A stretch of 64,000 bases of DNA from Phialocephala subalpina (lineage: Eukaryota > Ascomycota > Leotiomycetes > Helotiales > Mollisiaceae). Within the stretch, counting starts at the first letter, position 1. Each line of letters begins with the position of its first letter. The stretch covers positions 451,592 through 515,591 of the forward strand of contig FJOG01000018.1 of assembly GCA_900073065.1 (NCBI GenBank), given 5' to 3'. A program made the translations under genes and the position numbers. The notes under the pieces are model-generated. The model was not told the origin of the DNA. It worked only from the letters and a program-made list of their open reading frames with translations, and made no database searches. This document shows, piece after piece, positions 1 through 11,571 of this stretch.

Positions 1-709
1 GCTCTCTCCGGTTGTCGTTCACATGAAACGAGTTTTTCCGCCCTACTCCTCACGTTAGTGCAGATTACTCTAGCTGCAGAAGAGTACCCTCAAGCAAAAT
101 TCGGATTCTCGAGGTTGGCGATCAGCGTTAGAGATTTGCTGAAGAAGGAAAACAGGATAGGAAAGGATGAGATGGTCAATGCTAGCGCAAGTTATTTTGG
201 GGCTCATCGCCTTGGAAGGTTTCGGGAAGCTGACAATGGTATGTCATCCACTGCTGGAAAAACAGGTAATGAAGGAAAGGAACAAGTCTGGGAATCAGCA
301 AAGCAGTTCAAATCAGATATCAACAAAGATCTCTACGTCGATAAGAACACGCAGAAAGCACTCTGTCAGTGCAAATTGATGGGAGAAGACGATGAAGAGG
401 TGGGGAAGTTTACAGGGATGGCGCTTTATCAGAAGAATTCATTCTTAGTATCCAACCTAGGCGCTTTTGAGCCGAAGGAGCCCAGAGACTCCAAAGAAAT
501 GGTGGAGGAAGAGGGTGGAGAAGGGAAATGGAAAGTGAAGGACATCTTGTTCTCAGTAGGAGCGGTAAACGCGAATATTTACAGTCCGATGGCGTTTAAT
601 GTAGCGAGTGCCAAGGGCGGAGATTGTGTTATTTGCGCCAATTGGCAGGAAGGGGTTTTGGAAGAGAGTATGGTGGAGAGGGTTTTGAGGGGTGTTGAGG
701 GGAGGTTGG
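1..709 (+). CDS. Alcohol O-acetyltransferase-like protein, C-terminal part (truncated at both ends)
   Basis: The frame is open from base 1, so the gene begins left of the window. It runs without a stop into the run of Ns, so its end is hidden. About 236 residues are visible. The first visible stretch (SFSALLLTL, then YPQAKFGFSRLAI) and the end (FSVGAVNANIYSP, then GGDCVICANWQEG and a closing amphipathic helix ERVLRGVEG) resemble the C-terminal half of fungal alcohol acetyltransferase-family proteins (AATase, PF07247). These use acetyl-CoA to acylate alcohols and are related to condensation-domain enzymes. The HxxxD catalytic motif of that superfamily would lie upstream of the window, so activity cannot be judged. 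No intron is needed in the visible part. The family call rests on pattern memory and is moderate. Just right of the gap a few codons and a TAG near 1129 could be its end, but the gap length need not be real. Confidence 0.55.
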
Positions 710-1085
710 NNNNNNNNNNNNNNNNNNNNNNNNNNNNNNNNNNNNNNNNNNNNNNNNNNNNNNNNNNNNNNNNNNNNNNNNNNNNNNNNNNNNNNNNNNN
801 NNNNNNNNNNNNNNNNNNNNNNNNNNNNNNNNNNNNNNNNNNNNNNNNNNNNNNNNNNNNNNNNNNNNNNNNNNNNNNNNNNNNNNNNNNNNNNNNNNNN
901 NNNNNNNNNNNNNNNNNNNNNNNNNNNNNNNNNNNNNNNNNNNNNNNNNNNNNNNNNNNNNNNNNNNNNNNNNNNNNNNNNNNNNNNNNNNNNNNNNNNN
1001 NNNNNNNNNNNNNNNNNNNNNNNNNNNNNNNNNNNNNNNNNNNNNNNNNNNNNNNNNNNNNNNNNNNNNNNNNNNNNNNNNNNNN
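710..1085. other. Assembly gap (376 Ns)
   Basis: An uninterrupted run of N lies inside or at the 3' end of the acetyltransferase-like gene. Any reading frame drawn across it is meaningless. The roughly 200 bases between the gap and the F-box gene show nothing else. Confidence 0.98.
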
Positions 1086-1293
1086 AGGTTTTGGTGGGGT
1101 GAGCTGTGCTGTGCACGTTTGCCAGAAATAGAAGGATATCTTGTTGAAGTGGTGGCCGAATTGTCTACGAACTTTGCGATTATGGTGAAGCTCTCTCTGT
1201 TCTTTCTATCCTCGAATCCCAGTGGATATTGAAGGAGTTGGATCCCGCTCAATTGGTATCTACAGTACGCAATCAACTCCCCGAGATTTTTTT

Positions 1294-3372
1294 CTATCTC
1301 TTACGGCCCTCTCTTCTCTTTGGGGTTAGGAGTTTGGTTCTCAACATTTCAATCAATTTCTTTCTTTTAGACGTATGTCTCGGCTTCTCTTTGCTCCACT
1401 TCTCGGTGCCAACGGCAGCAGCGCCATCAATTTGATTGTCCTTCGCGACCCCGGTCATCGCAGGCACAGATACTGCATCGACTCCTGCGTTTTCCTTGCT
1501 TGTTTCCGAGATCTTTGGTAGACGTTCTTCGAGCTGATTCTGCCCCTCAGTTGAAGGGACGAGAGGAATGTCTGCTTTCTCTGCTTCCTCTTCTTTCTCA
1601 TCGGCTATCGTTTCAACTTCTCGGAGCTTGGGTTTCCGCTTCTCTTTCACGCGGTTCACAAGCTCCTCAAAAGTAAGTTCTGGAAGATTGATGACGGGAG
1701 GAGGCCATTTGCCGCTGATTCGGAGGTTCAGCTCGAGCATCGACATCTGCTTGAATTCCGAATGAGTCAATCTGATTTTCGGTTCCCACTAGATAGTTGA
1801 GGAGTTAGTGCTTTTTCTTCTGAATTTGGTACAAGAGGGGCAAGGGTTTGGAGGTCTAACATCATTTCCATACTGATCCTTAGGCTCGTCATCGACCAGT
1901 GGCCATTCTATCTTTCCGCACACGTATAATTCGATGAGATTCATCGTCCTCATTTGCTCCGTCTCATTGTAAGGACGCTCCTTCCATTCGCTATCGTACA
2001 AGGTGCATCGGTCGTACTGATTGTTCTCGGCACCTGTGAGATATTCGACTGGATCAAGTGTTCGAAAGAAGAATTTTTCCAGGCTCAGGTTGTCTCTAAA
2101 TTCGGTCAAGATAGCTCTTGTAAACTTCTGTCGCACAATCCATGCAGATTGGTAGAATGCTAGATTCTTCAATGTTGCCTTGTGCTTGTAGAGGAAGTCA
2201 CAGACTTCTTCTTTCATGTTCAGGCCAAGCACAAAGCTAAAGTCGACCGATTCAAGGTGTGGAAAATACAATCGGGAGGATTGGTAAGTTGCCTCCGCAT
2301 TAAAAGCCTGGTTACCTTTCATCCACATAGCGAGCGATAAATAACGGAGGTTTCGGAAGGCTCCGAGAAACTGCACAGTACTTCGAGCAAGTCTCGCATC
2401 AAGAGAAAGATCGGGATCGCCCTGCTGCAGCTGTAGGTGGAGAGTTTTGATATGCGAAATGACAGGCACATTCGTATTCGCAAGGCCGTGGCCAGATTCT
2501 ACGCTTGCTGAACTGGAATCTTTTAGACTGCGGCGTTTCAAATTTTCGCCAACCTGTATCCATGCTTCAAGTGGCACGCTCCACAAGTCTAGCCACTCAA
2601 CGTGTTCAAGTCGAATAGCGGCAAGGATAGGTTGTATGTAAATATGATAAGACATGACCGGGTCTATCGAGCGCCAACGCGACTTATAAGTATAACCCTT
2701 CCGCATGAGTTTCCAAATATCTTTCATCCCTAGATACCTTGAGGGGAAGGGAAAATGAGATGCTCGGACCTCCACCCTTTTGAGATTCGATAGTCTCGAC
2801 AAGCACTCGTGGAGCTTTTTGCCTTGCTTGTACTGCTGTTGTACCCCGGGACGGGTCGACTTGTCAAGTATTGACCGCAATGCTGAAATTTCATCTGCTG
2901 CCTTGTCGACATCTTTTGGATTCGGGTTCTCTTCGTGCCAGATGCTGACAAGTCGGTGCTTGTCAAAATCTGGGACCCAGAATTTGACGGTCTCGATGTT
3001 CCTCGCAAGTTCTGGAGAGTCGCATATCTCACGGAGTTTCGTTAAGTCGGTGCGATGAGGTCTTATATGGTATGTCGACTTGAAGAAAGTGTCCCGTCCT
3101 GCAGTCGCCCAGGACTCCGATATGAATCTGACCTGCTTGGCGTCTGCTAGACTCAGGTGCTCCACGATTCTCAGCTTCACCTCGATGGGAAGCACCAGGA
3201 GTTTCGAATTCGCATTTCGGTCGGGATCCGAGGACTGAGAAGCGGCCTGTGATGCCATCGCTCTTACTGAATTTGGCGAACAAAGATTCGTGAATGCTGA
3301 GGGAAAGTCGCTGTGCAGTATTGCTTGGTATTCGATGTCCTGTTCGAGATGGATGTTCCAAGCTGCGGACAA
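1294..3372 (-). CDS. F-box protein with a two-exon model
   Basis: The minus-strand model has exon 1 at 3372-1861 and exon 2 at 1788-1294. A start at 3258 (MASQ...) is an alternative that places the F-box nearer the N-terminus. The motif LPIEVKLRIVEHLSL, followed by a region up to FFKSTYHIRPHR, fits an F-box, the Skp1-binding part of SCF ubiquitin ligases. The rest is leucine-rich with WLDLW and LRYLSLAMW segments, suggesting an irregular LRR-like substrate-binding region. Without splicing the frame stops at a TAG at 1791-1789, giving 527 residues. The same frame then stays open for more than 160 codons. An intron at 1860-1789 (donor GTTAGA, branch CACTAAC, acceptor CTATCTAG, 72 nt) removes the stop in phase. 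The added tail is lysine/arginine-rich with a WPPPVINLPEL segment. The substrate is unknown. The F-box call is fairly sure; the tail is inferred. Confidence 0.68.
1789..1860 (-). other. Predicted stop-containing intron of the F-box gene
   Basis: This is a 72-nt segment with a weak donor (GTTAGA), a perfect CACTAAC branch site 20 nt before the end, and the acceptor CTATCTAG. The TAG of the acceptor is also the in-frame stop of the unspliced message. Retention gives a 527-residue protein; removal extends it by about 165 residues minus the few codons in the intron. Other donors (GTATGG at 1873, GTACCA at 1832) break the downstream frame. Confidence 0.5.
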
Positions 3373-5448
3373 GAAGTGTACTCGAGGAGGACCTTATTAT
3401 AAGAAAGAAATTGTGTTCTAGCCTTTACTCCCAGTAAGAAATGGGGAAAGCTACGGGCTATCCCGCAATTGAAATTGTGGTATCGAGACGACAATGACGC
3501 TAGCAAAGACACTCTTTTTAAGAAAAAGGATTTTTCGCAACGTAAAGAGCAAGACATTTCAGCAATAATTCACAAGAAGGGCATATAGATAGTGTCTAGG
3601 GTTTCAGCTTGGAAACCATTGACAAACTGATAGCGTTGGACATCCACAGCTCGTCCTTGACGAGCTTGAGTGATTGCCAAGAAAGGTTCCCTGCAGCATC
3701 ACTATGATAGCGAGAGACTTTGTACAAAGAAGAGATTGGCGTGTAGTTAGTATGGTAGTGCTTGACTTGTAGCCAAGTTCGAGTGTCGTTCTCGAAATCT
3801 TTCCGAGCGTGGTGAGGCGCACGTATGCTGACTAATCATCTTGAAATGACCGACTCAAGAAAGTTGCGATTGTCTCGAAACATCTTCAGTCCAGAACCAG
3901 CAACAGCACTCAAATTGCACCTTCACGCCTCGGATCTCGTTCCTCTGGCATATGCGGGGTTCAAGAACTATGTGACTTACATCCTCGACTCCCTAGCACA
4001 GCTCGGAACGGAATGCTGCTCGTCTCCTCGCTCCTGTACCCTCTCGAATTCGACAAATCGAAAAGACACAAAACAGAGCGGTAGTGGCTGGCCAGCTATG
4101 GCAGGTGTTAATACCGGCAGAACTCTTGATGGAAACCCTCCACGTGGGTCGAATCCTGTCCGAATAAACTACCCTTTGAACGCGCTGGAACGCGAAAGAT
4201 TTGATACCGATATTAGAAGCTGCTGACTGCATGCCTCTCTCCCCACAACGCTATTGCCATCAAAGGAGTTCGTCCAATCTTTCCAATAGCTCAACCTTCA
4301 AGCCCTTTGCAGAGCCGCGGCAATTCTGCCTCGGCTTCGAATTCACGATGATCATCCTTAACTTTGAATGGCCCCGAGTAGCGAAACAGCTGTACAATAG
4401 CGCGACGTCCGCTTTCCGTCAGCGCGACTCAGGACATGCATACCCCGCATTTCTACCATGCTCCAGGACCTAGCAGGCCAGCGCGAACTCACGCAAAAGT
4501 ATCATAGCAGATCTAGTCCGCTTTTGACAATTTGAGGTTAACGTTACTCTAGCGTTAACTGTCAATGCATATGCATCTCGTGCATAGCAGATCTTGCGTG
4601 ACCTACGAAAAGCTTGACCGAGAGAAATGTTCTGGAAGCTCACTTCGACGGTCATTCGAACTTCGAAGTCCAAGTTGTGATTGGAGCAATTCCGAAATCA
4701 CTCTCGCCTAGCACACCATCTTCATGGAGAATCCTACCCAATGTCCGTGCCTGCAGCGGAGCATCTGATGAGGTCATTCGAACATCTGCAACAAAATCTT
4801 TCGATAATTCGAATAGCTTGCCGCTGCAGAAGGTACACTTGGAGGCGATGGAGTCTGGAGAAACGTGAAGCTTTTATACCCTACAACGGGAGATCTACCG
4901 AAATGCGATTTGGATCAAGCATCTCAAGTCTGTTACAGGAGGCTGCTCTGAGGATCTTTAGCCGCATCCTTAATTTTCCTTCGCCTATTCGGGAAGCGCT
5001 TGGTCATTTTAGCGCCCCTCCTATTCATGGAAGTCGATCCTTTCGGACGTCAGTCATGCCTGCACGCCAGTTGCTTCCACTGCATCGTCGGCAGTGCCAT
5101 GGGGCTTACAAGGGGCATGCTCACATTTGTAGCTCCTTCTGACTAGGAGTGGTTGTCATCTTACACCGACATGTGACGATCTAAGAGTAAGGTACCCTCT
5201 TTCACGTATTTCAATTTCACTGCTCGGACAGATTTTCGGTCGTTCTACGCCCGTAGACCTCTCCCTTCCTTCGTCTTTCTCTCAATTCAGTGTCTTGTCC
5301 CACAAAGTAACGTGTGCTCAATCGGTTGGCGTTTTCTATAACATCGACTCTCTCCCACATCCATCATTTCTTACCCCAGGTTTTCCACGCCAACTTTCAG
5401 CCTCCCGACGCACCCCGGACTTCATTGTCTTACTTCAAGCTCGCAGTC
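3373..5448. other. Intergenic, no gene recognised
   Basis: About 2.1 kb separate the 5' ends of the F-box gene and the glutaminase gene, which are divergently transcribed. The open frames here are short, overlap in several phases and have no recognisable motifs. A pyrimidine-rich stretch (about 5250-5445) just before the glutaminase start is typical of fungal 5' leaders. Confidence 0.6.
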
Positions 5449-8023
5449 ATGAAGTCTCATCTGCTTGCTGCTGCATTTGCTGCCCTGACCACAGTTGTGT
5501 CAGGGTCAACCTTCAGTCCTGCTCGCCCACCGGCGATTCCTCTTGCAGGTATGTTATTCCTCAGCATCCTAACAAGAGTTGTCTGATCTGACGACGTCCT
5601 AGTCAAGAGTCCGTATATGAGCACATGGCTCGAAGTCGGGAGTGACGGAGGGAGTGGAGGTAATCTTGCTGGGTACTGGCCGTAAGTAGCACTTCACAAA
5701 TATGTCAATAAGCAACATACTGACCGGGCATAGACGTTTCTGGGCGTAAGTTATAGCAACAAGAAGAGGGGATTTTCGATAATTGACTATCTCCAGAGGC
5801 CCACAGCCTGGCCCAGTCGCAGGCCCAAATGGTGCTGTTACTGGATGGGCTGGTTTAGTCAAAGTTGACGGAACCTCTTATACGTGGATGGGAGCGCCTG
5901 TTGTGAACGGCGTGGCTCCAACCTTGGTTTCTCAGGACAGCTTTGAGTATACCTCTCAAAGATCGACTTTTATAATGAACGTAGCCGGCAAAGTCACCAT
6001 GAACGTTACCTTCATTTCTCCCCTTACGCCTACGGATCTGAAGAGGCAGTCGGTCATTGGGACGTATCTTTCTGTCTCAGTAGTTTCACGTGATGGTGCT
6101 ACACACTCCGTGCAACTATATGCAGACACTTCAGCTGGTATGCATATGGGTCGCCAAATCAATTTTACGAGTTAGTTGCTGATAACATGCAGAATGGGTG
6201 AACCCTACTCACAATGGAGATGTGGTCCAATGGAGGTAAGTTCAATCGCTCCTAGGCGCCTACATCACAGTCTAATATTTCGATAGCTACACAGTTGAAA
6301 ATGGCGTCGCCAGTCACAAGTCTTTCCAGCAAACCCAGAGCGAGTTCAATGCAGACTTCCCAGATGACGCCGCTCACTGGGGAAATTGGTACTGGTCAAC
6401 TGCCGCTTCGTCATCTATGACTTACCAAAACGGAGCCGACGTGACAGTCAGACAAAACTTCCTCAGCAATGGAGTACTGCCAAACACTCAGGACACCAAC
6501 TACAGAGCTATCAGCAATAGCTGGCCTGTCTTCGCTTTCGCCAATGCGCTTGGCAATGTCGGCACTACGCCAGTCAAGACGCTCTACACCATTGTGCATG
6601 CTCAGACGAACGCAATATATTTCGATGGCGCCAATGGACTTACTGCTGTGCCATCTCTTTGGACTAGCTATTGGACTACTGATCTGGCAATGGTGGAATT
6701 CTTCTATGGAGACTTTGTGAACAAAGTTGGAGCCATTGATCATACCTTCGCTGTTGACTCCCTCGCTGCTGGAGGTCAGGATTACTTAACAATCACGTCT
6801 TTGTCAGCCCGACAAGCCTTTGGTGCCGTTCAACTATGCGGCACTACTGCCAAGCCATATCTCTTCCTGAAAGAGATCAGTTCTGATGGCAACATCCAAA
6901 CGGTCGATGTCTTGTTCCCAGCCATGCCGATCTTCCTTTACTCAAATCCGATCTTGGTCAAGTATCTGTTGGATCCTCTCTTCGAGAACCAGGAGGCAGG
7001 CAACTTCCCTCAGACTTATTCTATGCACGACCTTGGACCAAATTATCCTCGCGCTATCGGACACCCAACTGGCGACGGAGGTCAGTATCAATCATGGATG
7101 GAAGAGACCTGCAATGCTGACTTCTAACAGAATATATGCCTCTAGAAGAATGCGGAAACATGCTCATCACAACCCTAGCTTACGCTCAGCGAACAGGCGA
7201 TACAGCATACCTCACCCAACACTACAAGATCCTCAAACAATGGACCGGTTACCTCGTTCAAGAGGCTCTCATCCCAGCAAACCAGCTTTCGACCGACGAT
7301 TTCCAAGGTCAACTCGCGAACCAAACCAACCTAGCCTTGAAGGGTATCATCGGAATCCAAGCCATGTCCGTCATCGCACAGAAGACTGGCAATACTGCGG
7401 ATGCGACAAACTTCTCGAGCATCGCTCACAGCTATATCAATCAGTGGCAGCAGATGGCTGTTGTGACTACTGCTAGTCCTCCTCATACGAATTTGGATTA
7501 TCAGGATAGCTCTTCTCATGGTTTGTCTCTCCAACTTTATTGTGTGCAGTATGTCTTACAAAACCCTAGGACTCCTCTACAATCTCTACGGCGACAAACT
7601 GCTAGGTCTCAACCTCGTCCCTCAATCCATTTACGACATGCAAAGCACTTTCTACCCTACCATTGCACAAACTTATGGTGTTCCTCTTGATACCCGAAAT
7701 GTTTTCACGAAATCTGATTGGGAAATGTGGGTTGCGGCCATCTCATCCGCGTCAACAAAGACAATGTTTATCTCTAAACTCGCGAACTGGATTAATACTA
7801 CGCCTACAAATCGGGCGTTTACAGATTTGTATAATACGCAGACTGGAGAGTGAGTCATTGCTTCCACGTTTATATTGATAGATGACGGCTGATGTTTTGT
7901 AGTTTTGCGGATGGTCCATTTATCGCGAGACCGGTTGCTGGGGGGCATTTTGCTTTGCTGGCGTTGAATGGTGCGCCGACTGCTGCGAGTGAGAAGAGGG
8001 AGGCAAAGGAGTTCAGGGCGTGA
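5449..8023 (+). CDS. gtaA: Secreted glutaminase A (GtaA family)
   Basis: There are nine exons: 5449-5548, 5603-5681, 5734-5745, 5797-6137, 6193-6235, 6287-7080, 7131-7520, 7570-7849 and 7903-8023. The phases join to exactly 720 codons (719 residues), the usual size for fungal GtaA-type glutaminases (DUF5127/DUF4965/DUF1793 layout). These enzymes hydrolyse extracellular L-glutamine to glutamate and ammonia. The N-terminus is a signal peptide (lysine, then LLAAAFAALTTVVSG). The mature part opens with TFSPARPPAIPLAVKSPY and LEVGSDGGSGGNLAGYWP, then GAVTGWAGLVKVDG, a family hallmark. The middle has GPNYPRAIGHPTGDGG and EYMPLEECGNML, and the end has FADGPFIARPVAGGHFALLAL, all well conserved. No residue looks missing. 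Exon 3 is only 12 nt. The gene is divergent from the F-box gene across a long spacer. The family assignment is strong; the substrate is inferred from the family. Confidence 0.92.
5734..5745 (+). other. gtaA: 12-nt microexon of the glutaminase gene
   Basis: Between two strong introns (5682-5733, GTAAGT to CATAG; 5746-5796, GTAAGT to CTCCAG) only 12 bases remain. They supply the end of a proline codon, Arg-Phe-Trp, and the first two bases of an alanine codon. Skipping the exon keeps the frame but removes four residues in a conserved aromatic region. Confidence 0.8.
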
Positions 8024-8609
8024 GTGTCCCCATAGCTGAGGAGCATTGGGACGAGGCAGTCCAAAAGTTTGGATGCTCGTCGAGAGAAGCTCGAGTGGGC
8101 ATTAAGCGTTTCGATTCTTCTGTATATAATTTGCATTGCGTGGACGATCTTTTCCAGTCAGAGTAATGACTTGATATATAATGAATTAAATACTGCTCAT
8201 TTTCTTCCAAAAGGATGTCCTGTCTTGTTTCCTTGTTACTTAGTCTCTGGACCATCGAGGCACTGCGAACGGAAGGGATGAAGATCAACACGTGATACTT
8301 GATTGGAAATAAGTTTGTGCAGGTATGCGATTTTGTGTTCTTGAAAGAATGTCGAATCCTCCAATGTAAAACAACTCTATCACTTCAATTGTTTCGCATC
8401 CCTTCACTTCTTTTCATTCTACCTTCAAGATTGGTCAAGGCTGTCTTTAGGGGCTCAAACGTTCCATGACGCGTTCAGCCCCTTGTCCGCTAAGCGAGGG
8501 CTGAATGGGCTGAATGAGCAGAACATAACAGGCGCATTCTCAATCGGAACATCGGGTTCAAGATGTTCTCTTGGCTCTCTGAGCTTCGCAGAAGAGTAAG
8601 AACGCCGAT
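8024..8609. other. Intergenic, no gene recognised
   Basis: This spacer holds the glutaminase 3' flank and the promoter side of the next gene. It is AT-rich around 8120-8200. No RNA gene or repeat was seen. Confidence 0.6.
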
Positions 8610-9841
8610 ATGGAGCCGCAACCTTATTCCACATTAGAGGTCGATCCAGCTCAATTTGCACCACAAGTGAATTTCTCCATTGTCTGGTCTTCACCCGCTA
8701 ATGAAGTTTCCAGGTTGCATATTCGACAGAGAAACAAATTCCATATGACACCACCCTCCCGGAGTTCCATGATAAGTCAAAGATCACGAAGAATTCCCGT
8801 CTAGCTTTTTTTGTATTGCCAAAACGCACTGTATTAAGGATATTCATCGCCTCGGTCGTGCTTGTCATTATCGTTGGTCTCGCAATAGCACTCAAAATCT
8901 CCAGTACTTCGAAAGCAGGCCCCAAAGCGCCAACACGGATCACCAAGTAAGTCTCCGTTCACTTGCCATGAATATCCCGTAACTATCACAGCTCCCCAAG
9001 CAGTACTCCAACTATAGCAAACATACCAACCGACGCATCCCCTCTTTCTACGACCGCTGCTGGTCTCCCGACATTGCCAACTGGCACGTTTGGAATTTCT
9101 GGCGCGCCTGAAACGGTCGTGCAGACTTGCATCAATGATACCTCTCAAACAACAGCATGGTCATGTCTTGTTACTCAACAGGCACAATTGATCAGCTATC
9201 CATTCACATCAACGATATCTCCCTCACTCACTATTACCCCGAGCAATGCATCTGACGTTCCCCTCTACTCTTACGGAATGCAGACACCCAACATTTCAAC
9301 CCCGATGCCAGGAATCCTCGTCATAGATACAGACGATTCAAGTCGAGGACCTGCGTACCTTTTCTCGACTTTATTCAATAAAATCGTGATCCTCCCTGAG
9401 AATAACTTCCCAGAGTCATCCTCGACCACGATCCAGAATGGAACAGCGCAACCAGGAGATAGACCTTGGTTCTGCTACTGGAACTCAACAAGACTTGAAG
9501 TTTTCATTTACCTTAATCTCACATCTAGTTCTGGCAATTCTACTCGCTCTAGCGGTGTAATGACCACGACTACAGGGAAAGCTACACAGAAAGCCACGAG
9601 TACTGGAGCTGGCACGAGTACGACCGAAGCAGTAAACTCCTTGGCGGGCTATCCGAAGGTAGTCCAAATGGAGGATATCTCGGAGGTCGGAGTGACCAAG
9701 CCGTATTGTGTGCAGAATTTGATAGAGTCTGATGGGCTTGCCAGTCCTGTTGTGGATACGAGTGGAAACGGAGTGGTTGTTGAGATTGAGGAGGTAGCAA
9801 CTGGAGGGACTAGTTGCGGGTGTCAGTGGGTATATACCTGA
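8610..9841 (+). CDS. Single-pass membrane protein with conserved cysteine-bearing C-terminal domain (DUF7820-like, tentative)
   Basis: There are three exons, 8610-8666, 8714-8946 and 8992-9841, joining in phase to 379 residues. A short cytoplasmic N-terminus (MEPQPYSTLEVDPAQFAPQ) leads to a basic stretch and one membrane helix (about residues 57-78, IFIASVVLVIIVGLAIAL). A Ser/Thr/Pro-rich linker follows, likely O-glycosylated. The C-terminal half has NxT/NxS sites and ends with YPKVVQMEDISEVGVTKPYC and a CGCQW motif. This layout (type II anchor, mucin-like stalk, terminal Cys domain) is common in an uncharacterised fungal family often labelled DUF7820. I recall the family only roughly, so treat the name as tentative. 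It probably sits at the plasma membrane or cell surface. No function is known to me. The only long frame without splicing starts at a TTG, so the two upstream exons matter for the anchor. Confidence 0.78.
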
Positions 9842-10674
9842 AGCTTAAGTAGGAGGCTCTTTGATGCGTGAATACAGAACCTTGCCATGGAATTTTCACG
9901 AACAAGAAAGGGGCCAGCAATGAGAGTTGGTGTCCACGTGACTCCCCTCCGCTGATCTCCGCCCACTTCCGCAGCGCACAACTCTGAGTGCAGGGGTGTC
10001 ACAGTCTATGTACAGCCTGTAGAGGCTACAATGTATCACTGAAATATATCGCAGAGCGATTACATATAAAATAGAATGTGCAGCCGTGCTCCGCTCTTCC
10101 TAGTACATCCGCTCTAATGAATGTTCAGAAGAATATCCGACATTGATCTTAATTCTTGATATTCGATTACCATTCCCAATCGCCATTCTTCCTTATCGAG
10201 TCATACCATTCCCTCACGAGCTTCATCGCCTGGCGAAATGATCCATGTGTAATATATGGAGTGAGAGAGGTGCTTCGCTACCGTACCCCTAATTCGCTCG
10301 GTTAGCAAGCGACCCTGCCTCTAGAAGGAGCGAGGTCCAATCGAGCTTAGTATCTGCAACTCCGTATACAGACCATGCTCATTCGTGGAGGAAACCGTTC
10401 AAATACGAACCCGTAGAAACGGCACGGCACAGCACCACCACAGGGTCGATGACAGCTGCAATTTGACGCCACTATTCTGATAAGACGACACTACTTGAGC
10501 TTCTCTCATGGACCTCGATATTTCTTTCCTTTCTCCTTTTCTCCCTCTATGTTCTTCGCTTTTTCTGAATATACCCCACTTATGGCGGCCTCAATACTCT
10601 ACACTTAAAATCCAACGCAAACGCGCAAGCCTTGGTGATCCATTTAAGCTTTGGCCAGATCTCCAACCTCCAAT
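9842..10674. other. Intergenic, no gene recognised
   Basis: There is no open frame with motifs. The CT-rich tract at about 10490-10560 lies in the probable 5' leader of the RTA1-like gene. Confidence 0.6.
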
Positions 10675-11571
10675 ATGCCGGACCAATACCACCTCTGTAA
10701 CTCTGTGACACCAGAATGCCCCGTCAGCGGCACACTCTACGGCTACTATCCCAATCTAGGAGCGAATGCTTTCTTCGCAGCGTTCTTCGGCCTCCTCCTC
10801 ATCGCGCAACTAGTCATCGGAACATGGACACGAACATGGACATTCATGCTCGCCGTCGGACTCGGCATATTTGGTGAAATGGCTGGCTACATCGGGCGCC
10901 TCATCATGCACCAAAATCCATGGTCTGATGTCGGCTTTGAGATGCAGATCTGCTGTCTTGTGCTAGCGCCTAGTTTCCTCGCTGCTGGCATATATCTGAC
11001 GCTGAAGCACATGGTGCTGTATTGTGGGCCGGAGTACAGTCGGCTCAAGGCGAAATGGTATCCGTGGATCTTTATTGGATCTGATCTGGCAAGTATTATT
11101 GTGCAAGCGATTGGAGGAGGTGTGGCAGCGAGTGCGAAAAACAGCACGAATCCGGCGCTGCTGACGGCGGGTGACGCGCTGATTATCACAGGCATCGCGT
11201 TGCAGAGCGTTACGATGTCTGTGTGTGGAGCTTTGGTGTTGAACTTCTTTCTGTGTAGGAGGAAAGCTAGAACGGAAGACAAGGTTGAGACGGATGGGAC
11301 TGTGGATACAAGTCTGGAGGCACCTACATTGTCCAACGATGCGCATACGACGAGTCCTCTGCGATTCAGGATCTTCTGTTTCGCCATCGGCTTCGCATTT
11401 TTCACCATCCTTATACGGTGCATATACCGAATCCCGGAGATGGCAGGAGGTTGGGGGAATCCTAGGATGAGAGATGAACCGGTGTTTCTTGGGTTGGATG
11501 GAGCGATGGTGCTGTTGGCCTCGATTGCGTTTACAGTTGCGCACCCAGGGTTCATGTTTCCACCAATGTAA
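10675..11571 (+). CDS. RTA1-family membrane protein
   Basis: This single-exon gene encodes 298 residues. The ATG at 10675 (MPDQYHLCNSV) is chosen because the longer frame starts at an upstream codon with no hydrophobic or conserved content. Seven hydrophobic segments are visible, from FFAAFFGLLLIAQLVIG to GAMVLLASIAFTVAHPG. Family hallmarks are GEMAGYIGR after helix 2, then a YRIPEMAGG-type motif before the last helix. RTA1-like proteins (PF04479; yeast Rsb1 and Rta1 relatives) sit in plasma or endoplasmic membranes. They are linked to sphingoid-base efflux and resistance to lipid-active compounds. The substrate here is unknown. The stop codon is embedded in a perfect donor (AATGTAAGTG), so a further exon is possible, but I found no convincing acceptor and continuation. 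Confidence 0.88.
   Translation: MPDQYHLCNSVTPECPVSGTLYGYYPNLGANAFFAAFFGLLLIAQLVIGTWTRTWTFMLAVGLGIFGEMAGYIGRLIMHQNPWSDVGFEMQICCLVLAPSFLAAGIYLTLKHMVLYCGPEYSRLKAKWYPWIFIGSDLASIIVQAIGGGVAASAKNSTNPALLTAGDALIITGIALQSVTMSVCGALVLNFFLCRRKARTEDKVETDGTVDTSLEAPTLSNDAHTTSPLRFRIFCFAIGFAFFTILIRCIYRIPEMAGGWGNPRMRDEPVFLGLDGAMVLLASIAFTVAHPGFMFPPM

Noticed and set aside
1789..1791. Programmed stop-codon readthrough of the F-box gene
   Set aside because: A complete intron with consensus branch site explains the continued frame more simply; the TAG lies in its acceptor.
3825..4226. 133-codon plus-strand frame upstream of the glutaminase gene
   Set aside because: No motif, several overlapping alternatives of similar size, and no intron signals extending it.
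7499..7569. Alternative splice of the glutaminase ending at GTGTGCAG (7549)
   Set aside because: It breaks the frame; the acceptor at 7569 restores HG-LLYNLYGDKLL, as the family requires.
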